This document shows, piece by piece, positions 23,085 through 33,695 of a DNA stretch of 64,000 bases. Position 1 is the stretch's first letter. Every line of letters begins with the position of its first letter. Both the position numbers and the translations under genes were made by a program. Under the pieces are notes generated by a model. That model was not told where the DNA came from and made no database searches. It saw nothing but the letters and a program-made list of their open reading frames with translations. The DNA is from Paracoccidioides lutzii Pb01 (taxonomy: Eukaryota > Ascomycota > Eurotiomycetes > Onygenales > Ajellomycetaceae): the NCBI RefSeq assembly GCF_000150705.2, contig NW_015440955.1, forward strand, positions 446,301 through 510,300, written 5' to 3'.

Positions 23085-24048
23085 TCAACTTTCAGACTTA
23101 AAAAGCATGCACTCATCCGGGCTCCATCTCATTTGCATAAATTCCTCTGGAGTCATTTCCTCTTTCAAGGCTCTATGAGCCTGTTTACGAGCATCAATAT
23201 CCTTTTCTGAATCTTCAGTCTTTTGCTCACTCCACCATCTCTTTGCCAAATTTGAGTCAATTTGTTCTGCACAAAGCAGCATTTTCAAAACAGAAAGCTC
23301 CTGATTTGAAATTTTTTTTAAAAATCGATGATGACTGGCAGTATTGTTGAAAGAATGATGTCGGAATTTTTGAAAAAGAGAATTGCTGATATCTTTCCAT
23401 GAGAGAATCCACTGCTTGTATAAAACAGCAGCAAGACTTCCTCCTTTTTTCATCAGTTTCACCCCTTCCTCATACGCAGCCCGGGAATCTTCCTCAGTTG
23501 GCATATTTTCTTTACCAAACCGTTTTTCATCTTCCAGCCGCCATTTCACTTCTTGCATGGTGTCCTCAGAATCTAACAAATGATTCCATGCGGCAAGCCT
23601 GTGATAAATCATTAGAATGATTAATATAATGATTAGTAGAATATAGAACTTACTTTTCACTTGGTTTTGAGATATCTTCCTGTCTCTGCTCCAGCATCGA
23701 TGCTGTAATCCCGGTGCTAAGTCTATATTCTATTAATATTTATATTAACAAGATTTCAAGATTTGTTAACTACCTTTTATTCATGATCTCTGTTCTTTTA
23801 TCCTCAATCATCTTCTTTTGATCCTCAGTATTTGCCTCTCTGAATGCATCGGTATTTTTCAGCTGTCGAATATGATAATTTACTGCTGCACGATCTGCAT
23901 TCTTCGCCCGTTCAATAGTGGCCTCCTCCTCATTCATTTTTTCCCTTTGTTTCATTGCTCTTTTTGTGTGAGGGTTAATCGACATTTCTTCTTCAGCTTT
24001 TCGTTTCTGGCCAGCTGTGGCTCCAGGCTTTGGTCCGCGGCGTGTCAT
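23085..24048 (-). CDS. charged 283-aa transposon protein of unknown function
   Basis: I do not recognise this gene. Minus-strand exons are 24048-23774, 23716-23654 and 23598-23085, all with consensus splice sites. The first residues MTRRGPKPGATAGQKRK form a basic patch like an AT-hook (RGPKP). A long Glu/Lys/Arg-rich helix follows (HTKRAMKQREKMNEEEA) with a segment (residues about 60-90) that loosely recalls HMG-box helices. The second half has Trp-containing helices (RLEDEKRFGKEN; LAAVLYKQWILSWKDISN; AKRWWSEQ). It lies between the transposase and the H3-like gene in the transposon, so it is probably an accessory DNA- or chromatin-binding factor. The start at 24,048 gives the basic N terminus; an upstream non-ATG extension is unlikely. 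Confidence 0.7.
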
Positions 24049-24402
24049 TTTGATAGGATGAGAAAAAAACTGATCTTGGAAGTGGGAAACAAAGAATCTG
24101 GCGCAGGAAATAGTTGATTGATACAATGATTGATAGAATAAAAAGGCAGGCAGGCAGCAGAGCAGAAGTAGTGAGACAGGAGAAAGAAGAATTGAAAGAA
24201 TTGAAAATCAATGTTGATATTCTTTGTGATGTGTTGTTGTGTTCACTTGATTGCCTATTTGAGCGTGCTTGTGTTGTTGTGTTATTCATCAACTGCACAT
24301 AACTGCACACATAACCGCACTCTCACTTCAAAGATCTTATCTTTTTGCTCTTTTTCTTTTCCAATCTTTTAATCTTTTCATCCATCTCATTCTACACGCC
24401 TC

Positions 24403-24417
24403 CCCCCCCCCCCCCCT
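24403..24417 (+). repeat. poly-C tract
   Basis: Run of about 15 C in the spacer upstream of the H3-like gene. It may be a length-variable tract. Confidence 0.8.
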
Positions 24418-24537
24418 GCAGAAATTTTTTAAATTATCTTCTTGTTTCAGCAATGTAAGTGAGCTACAGTTCATTTTTATACTAGTTATTATACTAATCA
24501 GTAAATAAGCAGCTAGAATCATCAAATCCACGCAAAA

Positions 24538-25122
24538 ATGGCTCGTACCAAAATGACTGCAAGAAAATGTGTTCAACAGAGAGGGGCAAAAAAAAATATA
24601 GCCAGCAAGGCAAGAAAGGGGGGAAAGCATCCTCCAGGACAGCATGTGGCTCATGTGAAACCTCGACGTCGCTATCGTCGAAAAGCTGGCAGTAAGTAAA
24701 AGTATATTCATAGATTTTTTGAATTTGAATATCTAATTTAATTATTTTAGCCACTGCTCTCCGTGAAATCCGCCGTTATCAGCGTGATGTTGAGCTTCTT
24801 ATTCACAAGCTCCCATTCCAGCGTCTTGTCCGTGAAATTGCAGCAGATATATATGGTGATCTTCGATTTCAAGCATCTGCAATTCTGGCTTTGCAGGAGG
24901 CTGCAGAGGCGGTTTTGATTGATGAATTCACAAGTAAGAAATGACTGGATTTTACAAGCTAATCTACTAATCATTATACTAATCAATGAGATGTTAGTGA
25001 CAAATCTATGCGCCATCCATGCCAAACGTGTTACCATCCAGGAAAGGGATATGAAATTGGTGCAGAGGTTGCGACAAATCATGACAGGCAGTCGCATCCC
25101 AGGACGTGGAAATGGTTATTAG
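24538..25122 (+). CDS. histone H3-like protein carried by the transposon
   Basis: Divergent histone H3 of 153 aa (canonical H3 is about 135) from exons 24538-24691, 24751-24933 and 24998-25122, all with GTAAG donors. The start MARTKMTARK keeps Lys4 and Lys9 of the H3 tail but has Met5 for Gln and Cys10 for Ser. The tail is otherwise reshuffled and basic (RRRYRRKAG). The histone fold is clear: TALREIRRYQ (alpha-N), LLIHKLPFQRLVREIA (alpha-1), DLRFQASAILALQEAAEA (alpha-2), then TNLCAIHAKRVTI and a last helix DMKLVQRLR. A 15-residue extension (ending SRIPGRGNGY) follows. The ALQE and AIHAK motifs point to the H3 family rather than H4 or an archaeal histone. It is the only plus-strand gene of the element and lies next to its right end. 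Confidence 0.9.
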
Positions 25123-25310
25123 TAGTTTTCACTTTTTTCACTTTTTTTGATTTTTCATTTTGATTTTTTGATGATATCCAGGAAAATGATTGTTTTTTGA
25201 TTGTTTTTTTGATTTGATTTTTTTCTTAGCTTAATCAGAATGAAATGAGATGTTTCTGCAACAGACAAATCCTCATATAAATCTCTATTGGTGAGTGTCT
25301 ATAAGTGGAA

Positions 25311-28300
25311 TTAAGTAATTACAGTGGAAAAACACAAAAAAACCCATTTGACCCAAATGTCACTATAGGCTGCCGTAGTTTGATTCTCCTTTCGTTCGGG
25401 AGAGATTTGCGGTGTGTCAAATGCCTCGGCAAGAGAGGCAAAAGGATCAAATTTGGAATCCTCAAATAGAAGCAAAACGTTGGCAGCGCCTTTCACTTCT
25501 TTTGCAGTTTCGACGCCTAAAGCACACACATTTGCCACATTTTTCCTTTGCTTGGAGCCGTGCAAGATTTCTGCCTGAATATGCCCCGATAATCCCTCAG
25601 AACCGGATTTGTGGAAATGCTGAGTTACAATCATACCTAGAATTGGTTGGAGGACCCAGGGGAAGCTGATGAGGGGCATCCTTTGCTCCTCTCCTAGAGT
25701 GCAGTGGGAATGTGCTGCCTTCGCTTTTTCCATTTGCTCGCTAGTCACCCGATACATAGCTACGGCAAGCGGCGCTAAAGATTTGAAGTCCTTTCCTCCA
25801 GCTTTTTCGTGACAAAGCATACGGAACTTTTGACGCAGTGCAGACGATATCAGACCTATTTCTTCATGGAATTTGTAATCCTTGCTCATATTCGCATGAC
25901 TTAAAACAAAAGTTGACCAAACCTCTTCTTCACTCTGGATCTCATGTTGTGCCATAATCCGCCGTATGTCAGCGTCGTATTCCGCTTTGAGCTCTTTTGC
26001 GAAACTTAATAGTTTATCATCAATCTCAAAATTTGCGTTTAAAATCCGCTGATCGAATGGCAGCCTTCTTTTAGCAGAGTGGGGTTGTAAATTGAGGTAT
26101 ACACCACCGGCAATGTCATACAGTTGACCCAATATTTTCCGAGATGTATACTGTGAGTCTTTCTTTGCAAACTTTCTTTCCATGAAATGTGGCCACTTTT
26201 TGGGTTTAAGGTCCCGGTTCATATGAACGGGCATTCCCGATTTGTTGTAATCGACGGCTGCGGAATGCAGGGTTGCGAGTCGAAGGCATTTCTCGTCCTG
26301 GACTCCATCATCTGAATAATCGGCTATCGCGAGATGTGCAGGGGCAATTTGAGGAAGGCGGTCATTTTGCATATAGCTCACAAAAAACTTGATGATATCA
26401 TCAACAGTGACATCCCTATCTAGAACTTCTGACTTGGGCGCAGAATAGTCCATTGGTTCCTCAAACCAGTCCTTCGGCAGCAAATCCTGGTCCCAGATGA
26501 CAACGTAGTCATCACCATCCAGATCACCTCCAGAACACATACTTGCAATGTCTCGATCCCCAGTCTGGGGCAGCACAACAACGTCTTTGAGATGGTGTAG
26601 ATCTGGGATATCGACAGCCTTGACAACACGTATGTCTCCTGGGTGCAATGATGGATTTCGCGCAAGAATGCAAAGGCCTTCGATTACTTCATATGTATCT
26701 TCACTATGCCGCGAAATCTGAACAAATATTTCAGGAAGACAATCCAACTTTTGCTCATACGTTGCGCCGCCTCCTGGTCGTTTACTGCGAAAATACCCCT
26801 TAAGGGATCCAGTCTCATCAAGACAGCCGAGCAAAAAGGCCCCCTTATCAATTGCAATTTTTGCCTTCGCCTTGAGATATTTGATCTGCCACACACGCCA
26901 CAACTCAAGTAGCGATGTGACAAAAGGGTCCTGGGATTGTTGAAACCCGTCCAGTACCATATCCGCGAGAACCAACGTCATTTGGTTAGGATCGACGTAA
27001 GTTTGCAGCAAATTAACAGCCTGCTCCTGGCTGGTCATTGCCAGCTCCAAATTTTCCAGCATGACCTGGAGTTTCTTGACAAATATTTCATCAGGAATTC
27101 CTAGGGAAGACAAAACAATAATAAGCTGGCGGTTGAGAGATGCAAAACAGAAACTGGAATGCCGAATTATTTCAAGGCCATTGTGTGGGGCTGCAAATTT
27201 GTATTGACTCTTTCGAATATGCACTTCACGTCGGTGCGCTTTTGAGGAAACGGTGAGAATACCTTTGCAACCACCAAGACGGAATTGAAAGACAGATGGT
27301 GGCTCTCCTGACAGAGTTTCAATAGCAAATTCGCTTTGGATCATCTGGGCCAAAAACGTTGATATCAAACCAACTCCATCTGAGAAGGTGTAACCATTTC
27401 TCTCAATATCGTCAATTTCCACTATTTGTACTGGACACCCATTAAGTGCGCGGGTTGAAGAAAAACATTGTCCTAGGCGTGCTGCATGCTTGGCAACATT
27501 TCTGATCTGATTAAATTTTCCCAGTTGTGCACGGATGTTCGCAGCTGTTAGATGTGGTAGGGAAGCAAAGAAATACGCTGCATGCTCCCTCAATTGGGCA
27601 TTGCTAAATGCGAGGAACTCATAGCAGCGGTCTCCGATTGTGATTCCGTTCTTCATAGTGAGCGTTACCCGCGTATAGACCTCATTCATACAGACGATGT
27701 TAGCATTGCTGTAGGGGAATATTTTGCCCATATTTTTCTCATCTGTGAACCGGACATGGAGGAAGCGGTCAGCATATTCCCGATAGCGCCGGAGGACGCG
27801 ATTTCCGGTATCGATGGAAGGGGGTTTGTAATAAATAGTGGAGGGAGTAACTTCAGCGGATCTCATATAACAGCAACCTACTGGTGTCCTGGTATTATTT
27901 GCTCTATCAGGAAAATTGGGGACTCGAATGTTGAATATATTCATGGGATCGTAATATGCAATCTTGTTCGAATCAACGTATTCGAGAAGATATTTGGCCT
28001 TCTTCTCTCCGATCCGAGCCAGCTCATCAACAAACTTTTTTTTGATCGCGTATTCATTGAGGTACCGATAAGATATGCACACCTCCAAATAATACCTAAC
28101 AGCGAATTCAAGCGGAGTATACTCACTGTCTGCCAAAGCTTCCAGAGAAGATATGGGCCCTGACCTGTGCGTGGAAAGAGTGTCAATCCATTTCCATACG
28201 GTAGGGATAGGTTCGGTCTTTTTAATAACTTCAAAGCCGTCTGCCGCTTGGAAATTGATATTGAAATCCTTGAAAATATTGGTAATAATGTCCAGCTTGT

Positions 28301-29444
28301 TGCCGTCATGTACAGCATACTGATTAAACCCTATCCGAAATGTCGTCCAGCGCCCTGTAAGACAGGTGAGTAAAATCTGAATCGAGCATTTAGGGTACTG
28401 GCCACTTACCAAAGTTAATATAAGAATTTTGTTTGCGCAAGTTGGTGGGCGTGGGAGCGCGGTTCTCGGGATAATGTACGATATCAGTTTGGCGGGACCA
28501 TGTGTCCTTTGAGTTCCAGGCATTTTCATCAGGCGGGAAGTGTGCATCCGTCAAGAATTTAGCCTGTCGATGACAACTTGCTGGCGAATTCAGAGGGACC
28601 ACCAGAGAGAACCCCTCCGGCTGCTCTTCTTTTAGGATAGTAGATAACTGGAAAAATGGAACGCGAAAACGGAAGAAACTTGGTCCGTGGTTATGAGTTA
28701 CAGAGAGTATTGGGACATAAACATATATGCTCAGATCTCGGCATGAGACATCGACCACAAGATGAATACCCTTGTTCCCTCTTACATCAAATGTTCTTAG
28801 AGGGAGGAAGGACTTTTCACCTAACATTGTACCAAATTCTACCCACATTGCTGGAAGCTCCTACGAACTATTAGTGTGGACTCAATATTTCACCAGATGT
28901 CAACTTACAGTCGCAGTGGGATACCTCACCCCTGGTTGAATAGGGCTGTTGATCCACAAAGCGGGTCTCTGCATATCTAAATGGACATTCAAACTGGCAA
29001 CTTCACCGTCCCTAAGTTCTAGACGGAAAGGCCGTAGCCAAAATGGCTCTTGAGGTGGCGGCCTAATATAAATATGTTAGCAACATAGCATCAGCATATT
29101 GTCTGTAGCTAGCTAGCAAAAAGGCACATGTTGGAATCATGAACGTACCTATACCGGACTATCCCTCTTCTTTCTCTTCTTCCTCTGGCATCTTCGAACA
29201 ACTCAATGTAGTCGACTGTCCCATGAGCAGAGAAGGATTTCCACACTGTAAAGGTGTCGATGTCTGTAGGCAGACCAGAGAGTGTGACCGATAGTGACTC
29301 CCAAGAGGCCCACTCCCCATTTATCTGAACCATGTTCCTACAGCATGGAACCCTGCCTCCTAATCTTCTATGCGGTCGAGGGTTATTAGCTCCTCGTCCG
29401 CGACGAATGCGAAGGTTACCCCCGCGCCTAGAACGATGCGCCAT
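25311..29444 (-). CDS. cellular RNA-dependent RNA polymerase (RNA silencing), 3' end interrupted by transposon
   Basis: Eukaryotic RdRP of the QDE-1/SAD-1/RDR type, which makes double-stranded RNA for gene silencing. Minus-strand exons are 29444-29149, 29062-28909, 28860-28410 and 28354 onward. An RRM-like domain (LSVTLSGLPTDIDTFTVWKSF) occupies about residues 40-98, as in many RDR proteins. The polymerase core has SDGVGLIS and the catalytic loop CSGGDLDGDDYVVIWD (about residue 910). The native frame runs to 25,378 (about 1,292 residues) and then enters the transposon repeat, adding about 22 foreign residues before a stop at 25,311 (1,314 aa). The missing native tail lies at 18,506-18,943. 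The catalytic domain is whole, so the truncated protein could still work; loss of the normal 3' untranslated region and terminator is a second possible effect. This is a host gene, not a viral RdRP. Confidence 0.92.
25335..25377 (-). repeat. right 43-bp terminal inverted repeat
   Basis: Exact inverted copy of 18,944-18,986, ending CTATAGGCTGCCGTA. Confidence 0.95.
25378..25382. repeat. 5-bp target site duplication, right copy (GTTTG)
   Basis: Matches 18,939-18,943 on the other side of the element. Confidence 0.85.
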
Positions 29445-32309
29445 TATGTTTGGCGGAGTGGGGTGTGAGCTGGATCAAGGGAACTGACATCAGAACAATT
29501 TATCTTTCACAAAACTGGTAATACAATGTTTATTGCACGAAAGTGAAGGATGCAAGGGCACAAGACAAGAAGTGAAAGTACGATGACTTGGTGAATGAGA
29601 GCAAGGATGAAAGCAGAAGTAAATCAGACATAAGTCAACAGATGAGATATGCAACCTACTCTTGTTTGTCAATGCCATGAGGAGTTCTTACAGGGCAAAC
29701 TGGTGGAGGAGGACGAGGGAGAATATGAGAAGAACAAAGGAGGGAAGAAAACGATAAAGCAGATGAGGAGGGAGAAGGAGAAGGAGAAGAAGAAGAAGAA
29801 AATGATATCATGATGATGAAAATAATGACAAAGAAGGTTGAGGTTGAGATAGAGACACCTGTGTTAATTGAGGAAGAGGTGCTCCTGTTTTTGTAGTTGC
29901 TGCAGCAGACTTCTTAGTCACGAAATCTTCAGACTTCCCTGTGGACTGCACATTCTGGGCTTTAGCTGCAGTTTGTATGTGAGATCTCACAGGGGTGAGG
30001 TGGTGTTGATGGTGACTGACATCACTCCTGGGAGACAATGATTGTAGTCCCTGATGCTGGGGGCTGCTGTTGCTGCTGCTCCAATAACTTCTTCAAGAAT
30101 CTCTCACAATCAACCTCACGCATTCTTGCATTGCGAGGATCTCCTCTTCCGCGGCTTCTCCTGATCCCTTTTTCTCTGCCCTCTCATTTAAACGCGGCAG
30201 TGAATGCTTCTGCATCCTGTTTCCCATTTGTCTATCCATGAGCATATGTGACAATGTTAAGATTTGATCTCTGCAAAAGGAGGTTCTTTCTTCTTCCCAT
30301 TTTTAACGAATGGTATGTGGCATAGCTGCCAGGAAGGCTTGGGAATCCTCAGGCAAGACACGCAAGCCACCCATGGATGGCTTGGATTTCTTCATCTGCA
30401 GCAACCCGTGGACTTGCCTCCCTTCCTACCAATAAATGCAATGACAGTCAAAGACATGCAGAGACATATATGGAAAAGCCCATACTTGCACGATTGTTAA
30501 ACATCTTCCCTTCTCACTGTTCCAGAACTAGGAGTCGTCGACTCATGGGCAGGGGAGCTATGTCAGAAATAATCCAAAGTGCAATAAGGCCACCAGTTTC
30601 TGCATTTACCAGAGTAGAACAGCAAAAGCGATACTGGAAACAAAAAATAAATAAAGCATTCGTGGATAGTAGTGTACATATACACAGACATGTATAACCA
30701 CAAATAATTTCTCTTGTCCGGCGGGTGGGACTGCAGCTATGCTAAAGCAATCCATTCTATCTAACCGTTCAAACCTTTCAAAAAAATTTCGATTGTGGTT
30801 CAATAACCAACTCAAAGCCGGTAGCATGGGTTATACCTGCTACGCTCCTATTAGTTGATATTCGGTCAGACAATGGAAGGTGTCGCAGTAGAGGAAAAAC
30901 CGTAGAGAACATAAAACATTATACTTTGTATATAGCTCTGCAGATGCGTTCCGAGTTCAGCCAAATGAAAAGGTATGGGAATAAAGATCTCAAAATCCAA
31001 AACAGGAACAAAAGGAGAAGCCAAAAATATAAATAATATCATTGAAAGACCTTCAAAAGTGAAATATTCATTCACCCAAGATTACTTGAAGAAACAAACA
31101 TGCACATGGAGATGAAACACAGGTTTCAGAAGTGCATTTATTGTCCGTTATTTAAAGAAAGTCTGCACTCTTAAATATATTTTCATCAGTGAAATAATGA
31201 AGCTGCGAGAAGCGCACCCTTAGGATCCATACAATCAGTCACCGGCTGAGAAGTTCCCTGGCTCTCTGACATTCAAGATCGTAATTTCAAATTCCGCTCA
31301 ATACTAAATTATTTGCTACCGTCTCAGACAGCGGCTGTGGTTTATCACGCCTCGTGGATAAGGCTCTTTCCTTTTTCCCAATAATAATAAAATAGCATCT
31401 CCCCCAGCATTGGGGTTGACTTGACCCGGGAGCTCGAGGGCGGAGTGTGCTGAAGTCTTGAGGAGGTTAAGCTCCTCGGGCATTCTGAGCTTCTTTCGAC
31501 ACCGCAAGGACAGGTCGATGCTAAAGAGTAGTCAATTATATACTGCGGTAGTGAGGGTCGCCCTTCCGAAGACGTGTGAATAATCTTGACAGTTCTGAAA
31601 CGATATCTCTGCTGCAGTGCCACGATAGGATATTAGACGTCTCTGCTCTGTATCCTGTAGAAAGACATATACCCGGCTCAGAGAAAGGGGATACATCGTG
31701 ACAGTAGTAATATCGTCTTGTGACTATTCCGCCAAACTGCGATACAGGAATCCAGGAAACTCAGTTAGTATGTCGAGACGCGAAGAAACATTCATAGATC
31801 GTCGAAATCGTCGAATTCCTTGGGTCTCCTTCGTTGCTCGACGACACATGACATCACCTCCGTACTTGGAAGCATCCATGGATGAGAGAAACACGCCAGC
31901 AGTGCTCTGCTCTTCCAACTGTTATCAAACGTCGAATTCAAGGTTGTGTTCCCTTTCATTGTGCGTTTGACATGCTTCAGCAGCTCTTCAATGCCATAAG
32001 CTCCTGATGACAGCGAATTCTGTGTGTCACTGGGAACATAGCCAACTCTTATTCTGCAACTTCTGAGTTGCCAATCTGAGAGGAAAACGCCCATTGCGGT
32101 GGAATGAGAAGTAATGCAAAATTTCCCATGCGAATTCTATTATCAGCCCATGATTCATCAATTGCCACATTGAAGAAATGATGAAGGATTAACATAGCCA
32201 AACGCTAAATTTTGTGCATTTAATGAATTTTAGCACACATTCAACTAAGGATATATTTAAAGGTGGAAAATTCTCCTCTTTGGAAAGATTGGCTGAGCAA
32301 GAACTAACA
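29445..32309. other. unassigned region, possible degenerate minus-strand exons
   Basis: No confident gene. On the minus strand near 30,430-30,050 short frames look protein-like (KPSMGGLRVLPEDSQAFLAAMP; GKQDAEAFTAAFK; ARMREVDCERFLKKLLEQQQQQ) but are in different frames with poor splice sites between them. They could be small exons of an unrecognised gene or a decayed one. Around 29,760-29,800 there is a purine-rich (GAA/GAG) stretch. Frames at 31,320-32,100 on the minus strand show no known motif. Confidence 0.3.
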
Positions 32310-33695
32310 GTTCAGCCATTCGTCACCAAGAGTTCTCGGGCGCTGAGTCCGGCTTCCGAAGCCCATGTCAGCATCTTCCGGATAAACTGCATGAAGAATT
32401 TCCTATTTTCTATATTTCCCTTCAAGGTAATCCTTCGACATTTCAAGAGAATTTCAGGAGTAATAACCATACCTCTCCACGCCCTCGTATCACAGTTCCA
32501 TTGATTCAGCACATGACTATAAGCACTATAGAAGGAGAATACCTGATTTCATCCCCGCAATCCGAACTCTCTTTAAGTACCCAACCGGCGGTGGGCCAAG
32601 TAATGCGATTACTGCAGCAGGGAAATGTGCATTCGAATGTTTTCCATCAGGGCTCTCACCACTAGAAATATGAGGGCTTCCAAGGAGATCCCACATCTAT
32701 TAATAATAAGATGAGCTGCAACCTTGAATGAGTAACCTAACAATATAACTCACTAGAACTCCAAGATTCCAAATATCCACTTTCTCTGTTCACTCCATGC
32801 CCAGATAGCGTCAGGTGCACAGTAGATGAATGGCTGAAAGAGGCCTTCCTGCTCTCCCTCGGCGATTCGAGCCGTCCCGAAGTCTGCCAGGATTGGTGAA
32901 CCCCCAGCTTTGCTTTGAACATTCGAGATCTTGTAAACTGTACGATCGCCAACAGCTTTCCAGGGAGTTGGATTTTCAGCTAGCATTCTTTTTGGGATTT
33001 GAAGTAACTTATAGCTTATCCCATTCGTCAAATATCTTGGGGTTTGTCGTACCACCACGATATTTTTGGTTTGTAAATCTAGGAAAAAAGCAGTCAGCAA
33101 CAGCGGCACCCTGTTAGTACGGCCGAATAAGCTAGTTAACCGGTCTGAATGACATAAGTCTCAGAATGTAGATAGTCAAGGGTGATTAACAGCCTCGTTT
33201 AGTTGTGCTTGGAGCGCATTTCCCGGCATACGATGGCCAGCAAAAATAGCTTGGAGATGCAAAAGGCTGGTAACTAATTAGTGGCTCATGTACTAAGCAT
33301 GGATGCTCTCCAGTCTGTCCGTTGATTTCGAATGCATCAAGCATTGTCAAGAACTTGCGGCTTCCAGGATGGAAGAACCTAAAGTCAGCGAGACGCTGCA
33401 GGATCCTCCCTCCCGTCTGGATGTTGGAGTTGCGGATGTAGATGTTTAGAGCCATATAGCAATGTGAACTAATTTGCAGTCAGCCACTAGACTCGTATGC
33501 GCAAAGCCCTCAACGCAAAAATTCCATAGAACCAGTCTGTATAATTTGCGCCAAATCTTAGTTTTCCCAATACTTGGTAACTAGAATTAAATACTTCTCC
33601 AAGTTTCACAGGGTAAAAGAGGCCCTTCTCATAAGCCGGCATCTTCTCTTCTTCTATATTAACCGCTGGATCAATCAATAGCGGTGAAGCCATGG
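32310..33695 (-). pseudogene. decayed SRPK-like protein kinase
   Basis: Minus-strand fragments follow the order of an SR-protein-kinase-like fungal kinase. FYPVKLGEVFNSSYQVLGKLRFGAN (N-lobe, glycine loop with R for G) lies at 33,620-33,540. An ALNIYIRN-like ATP-Lys strand lies near 33,445. DLQTKNIVV (catalytic loop, D retained) lies near 33,070. PILADFGTARIAEG (DFG, activation segment) and YCAPDAI lie at 32,915-32,810. RKMLTWASEAGLSARELL (C-lobe end) lies at 32,390-32,335. After DAI the frame slips by one base, and the expected W codon in the GMEW segment reads TGA. Further stops occur between the N-lobe pieces. At least one intron (in front of DLQTKN) still looks normal. Loss of function is likely because of the frameshift and stops. 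Confidence 0.65.

Larger units (their letters stand above)
18944..25377. mobile_element. intact 6.4-kb DNA transposon with rve-type DDE transposase and histone H3-like cargo
   Basis: Length 6,434 bp. Perfect 43-bp terminal inverted repeats lie at 18,944-18,986 and 25,335-25,377, beginning TACGGCAGCCTATAGTGAC, and are flanked by GTTTG. Similarity continues imperfectly inward. Inside are four genes: a minus-strand 378-aa zinc-knuckle/SIM protein, a minus-strand four-exon integrase-fold transposase, a minus-strand three-exon 283-aa protein and a plus-strand three-exon histone H3-like gene. All frames are open, so RIP damage is not evident, in contrast to the other elements in the window. There is no reverse transcriptase, protease or tyrosine recombinase, so it is neither an LTR element nor a Starship. 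The TAC/GTA ends, short duplication and retroviral-integrase-like DDE core resemble Ginger/IS3EU-type elements; the precise superfamily is uncertain. Confidence 0.93.

Noticed and set aside
24538..25122. Host histone H3 gene that happened to be overrun by the element
   Set aside because: It lies wholly between the TIRs and about 210 bp from the right end, is too divergent for a host core H3, and has different intron and tail features. The insertion site is the RdRP frame, not a histone locus.
24538..25122. Centromeric H3 (CENP-A) homolog
   Set aside because: CENP-A proteins usually lack the ARTK tail and have a longer loop 1. Here ARTK is present and the loop is of ordinary length.
18944..25377. 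Starship giant element
   Set aside because: No DUF3435-type tyrosine recombinase was seen, the size is only 6.4 kb, and the element has long TIRs.
25311..29444. Endogenous viral RNA polymerase
   Set aside because: The catalytic loop is DLDGDD of the cellular double-psi beta-barrel RdRP family, not the GDD palm of RNA viruses, and the gene has typical fungal introns and an RRM-like domain.
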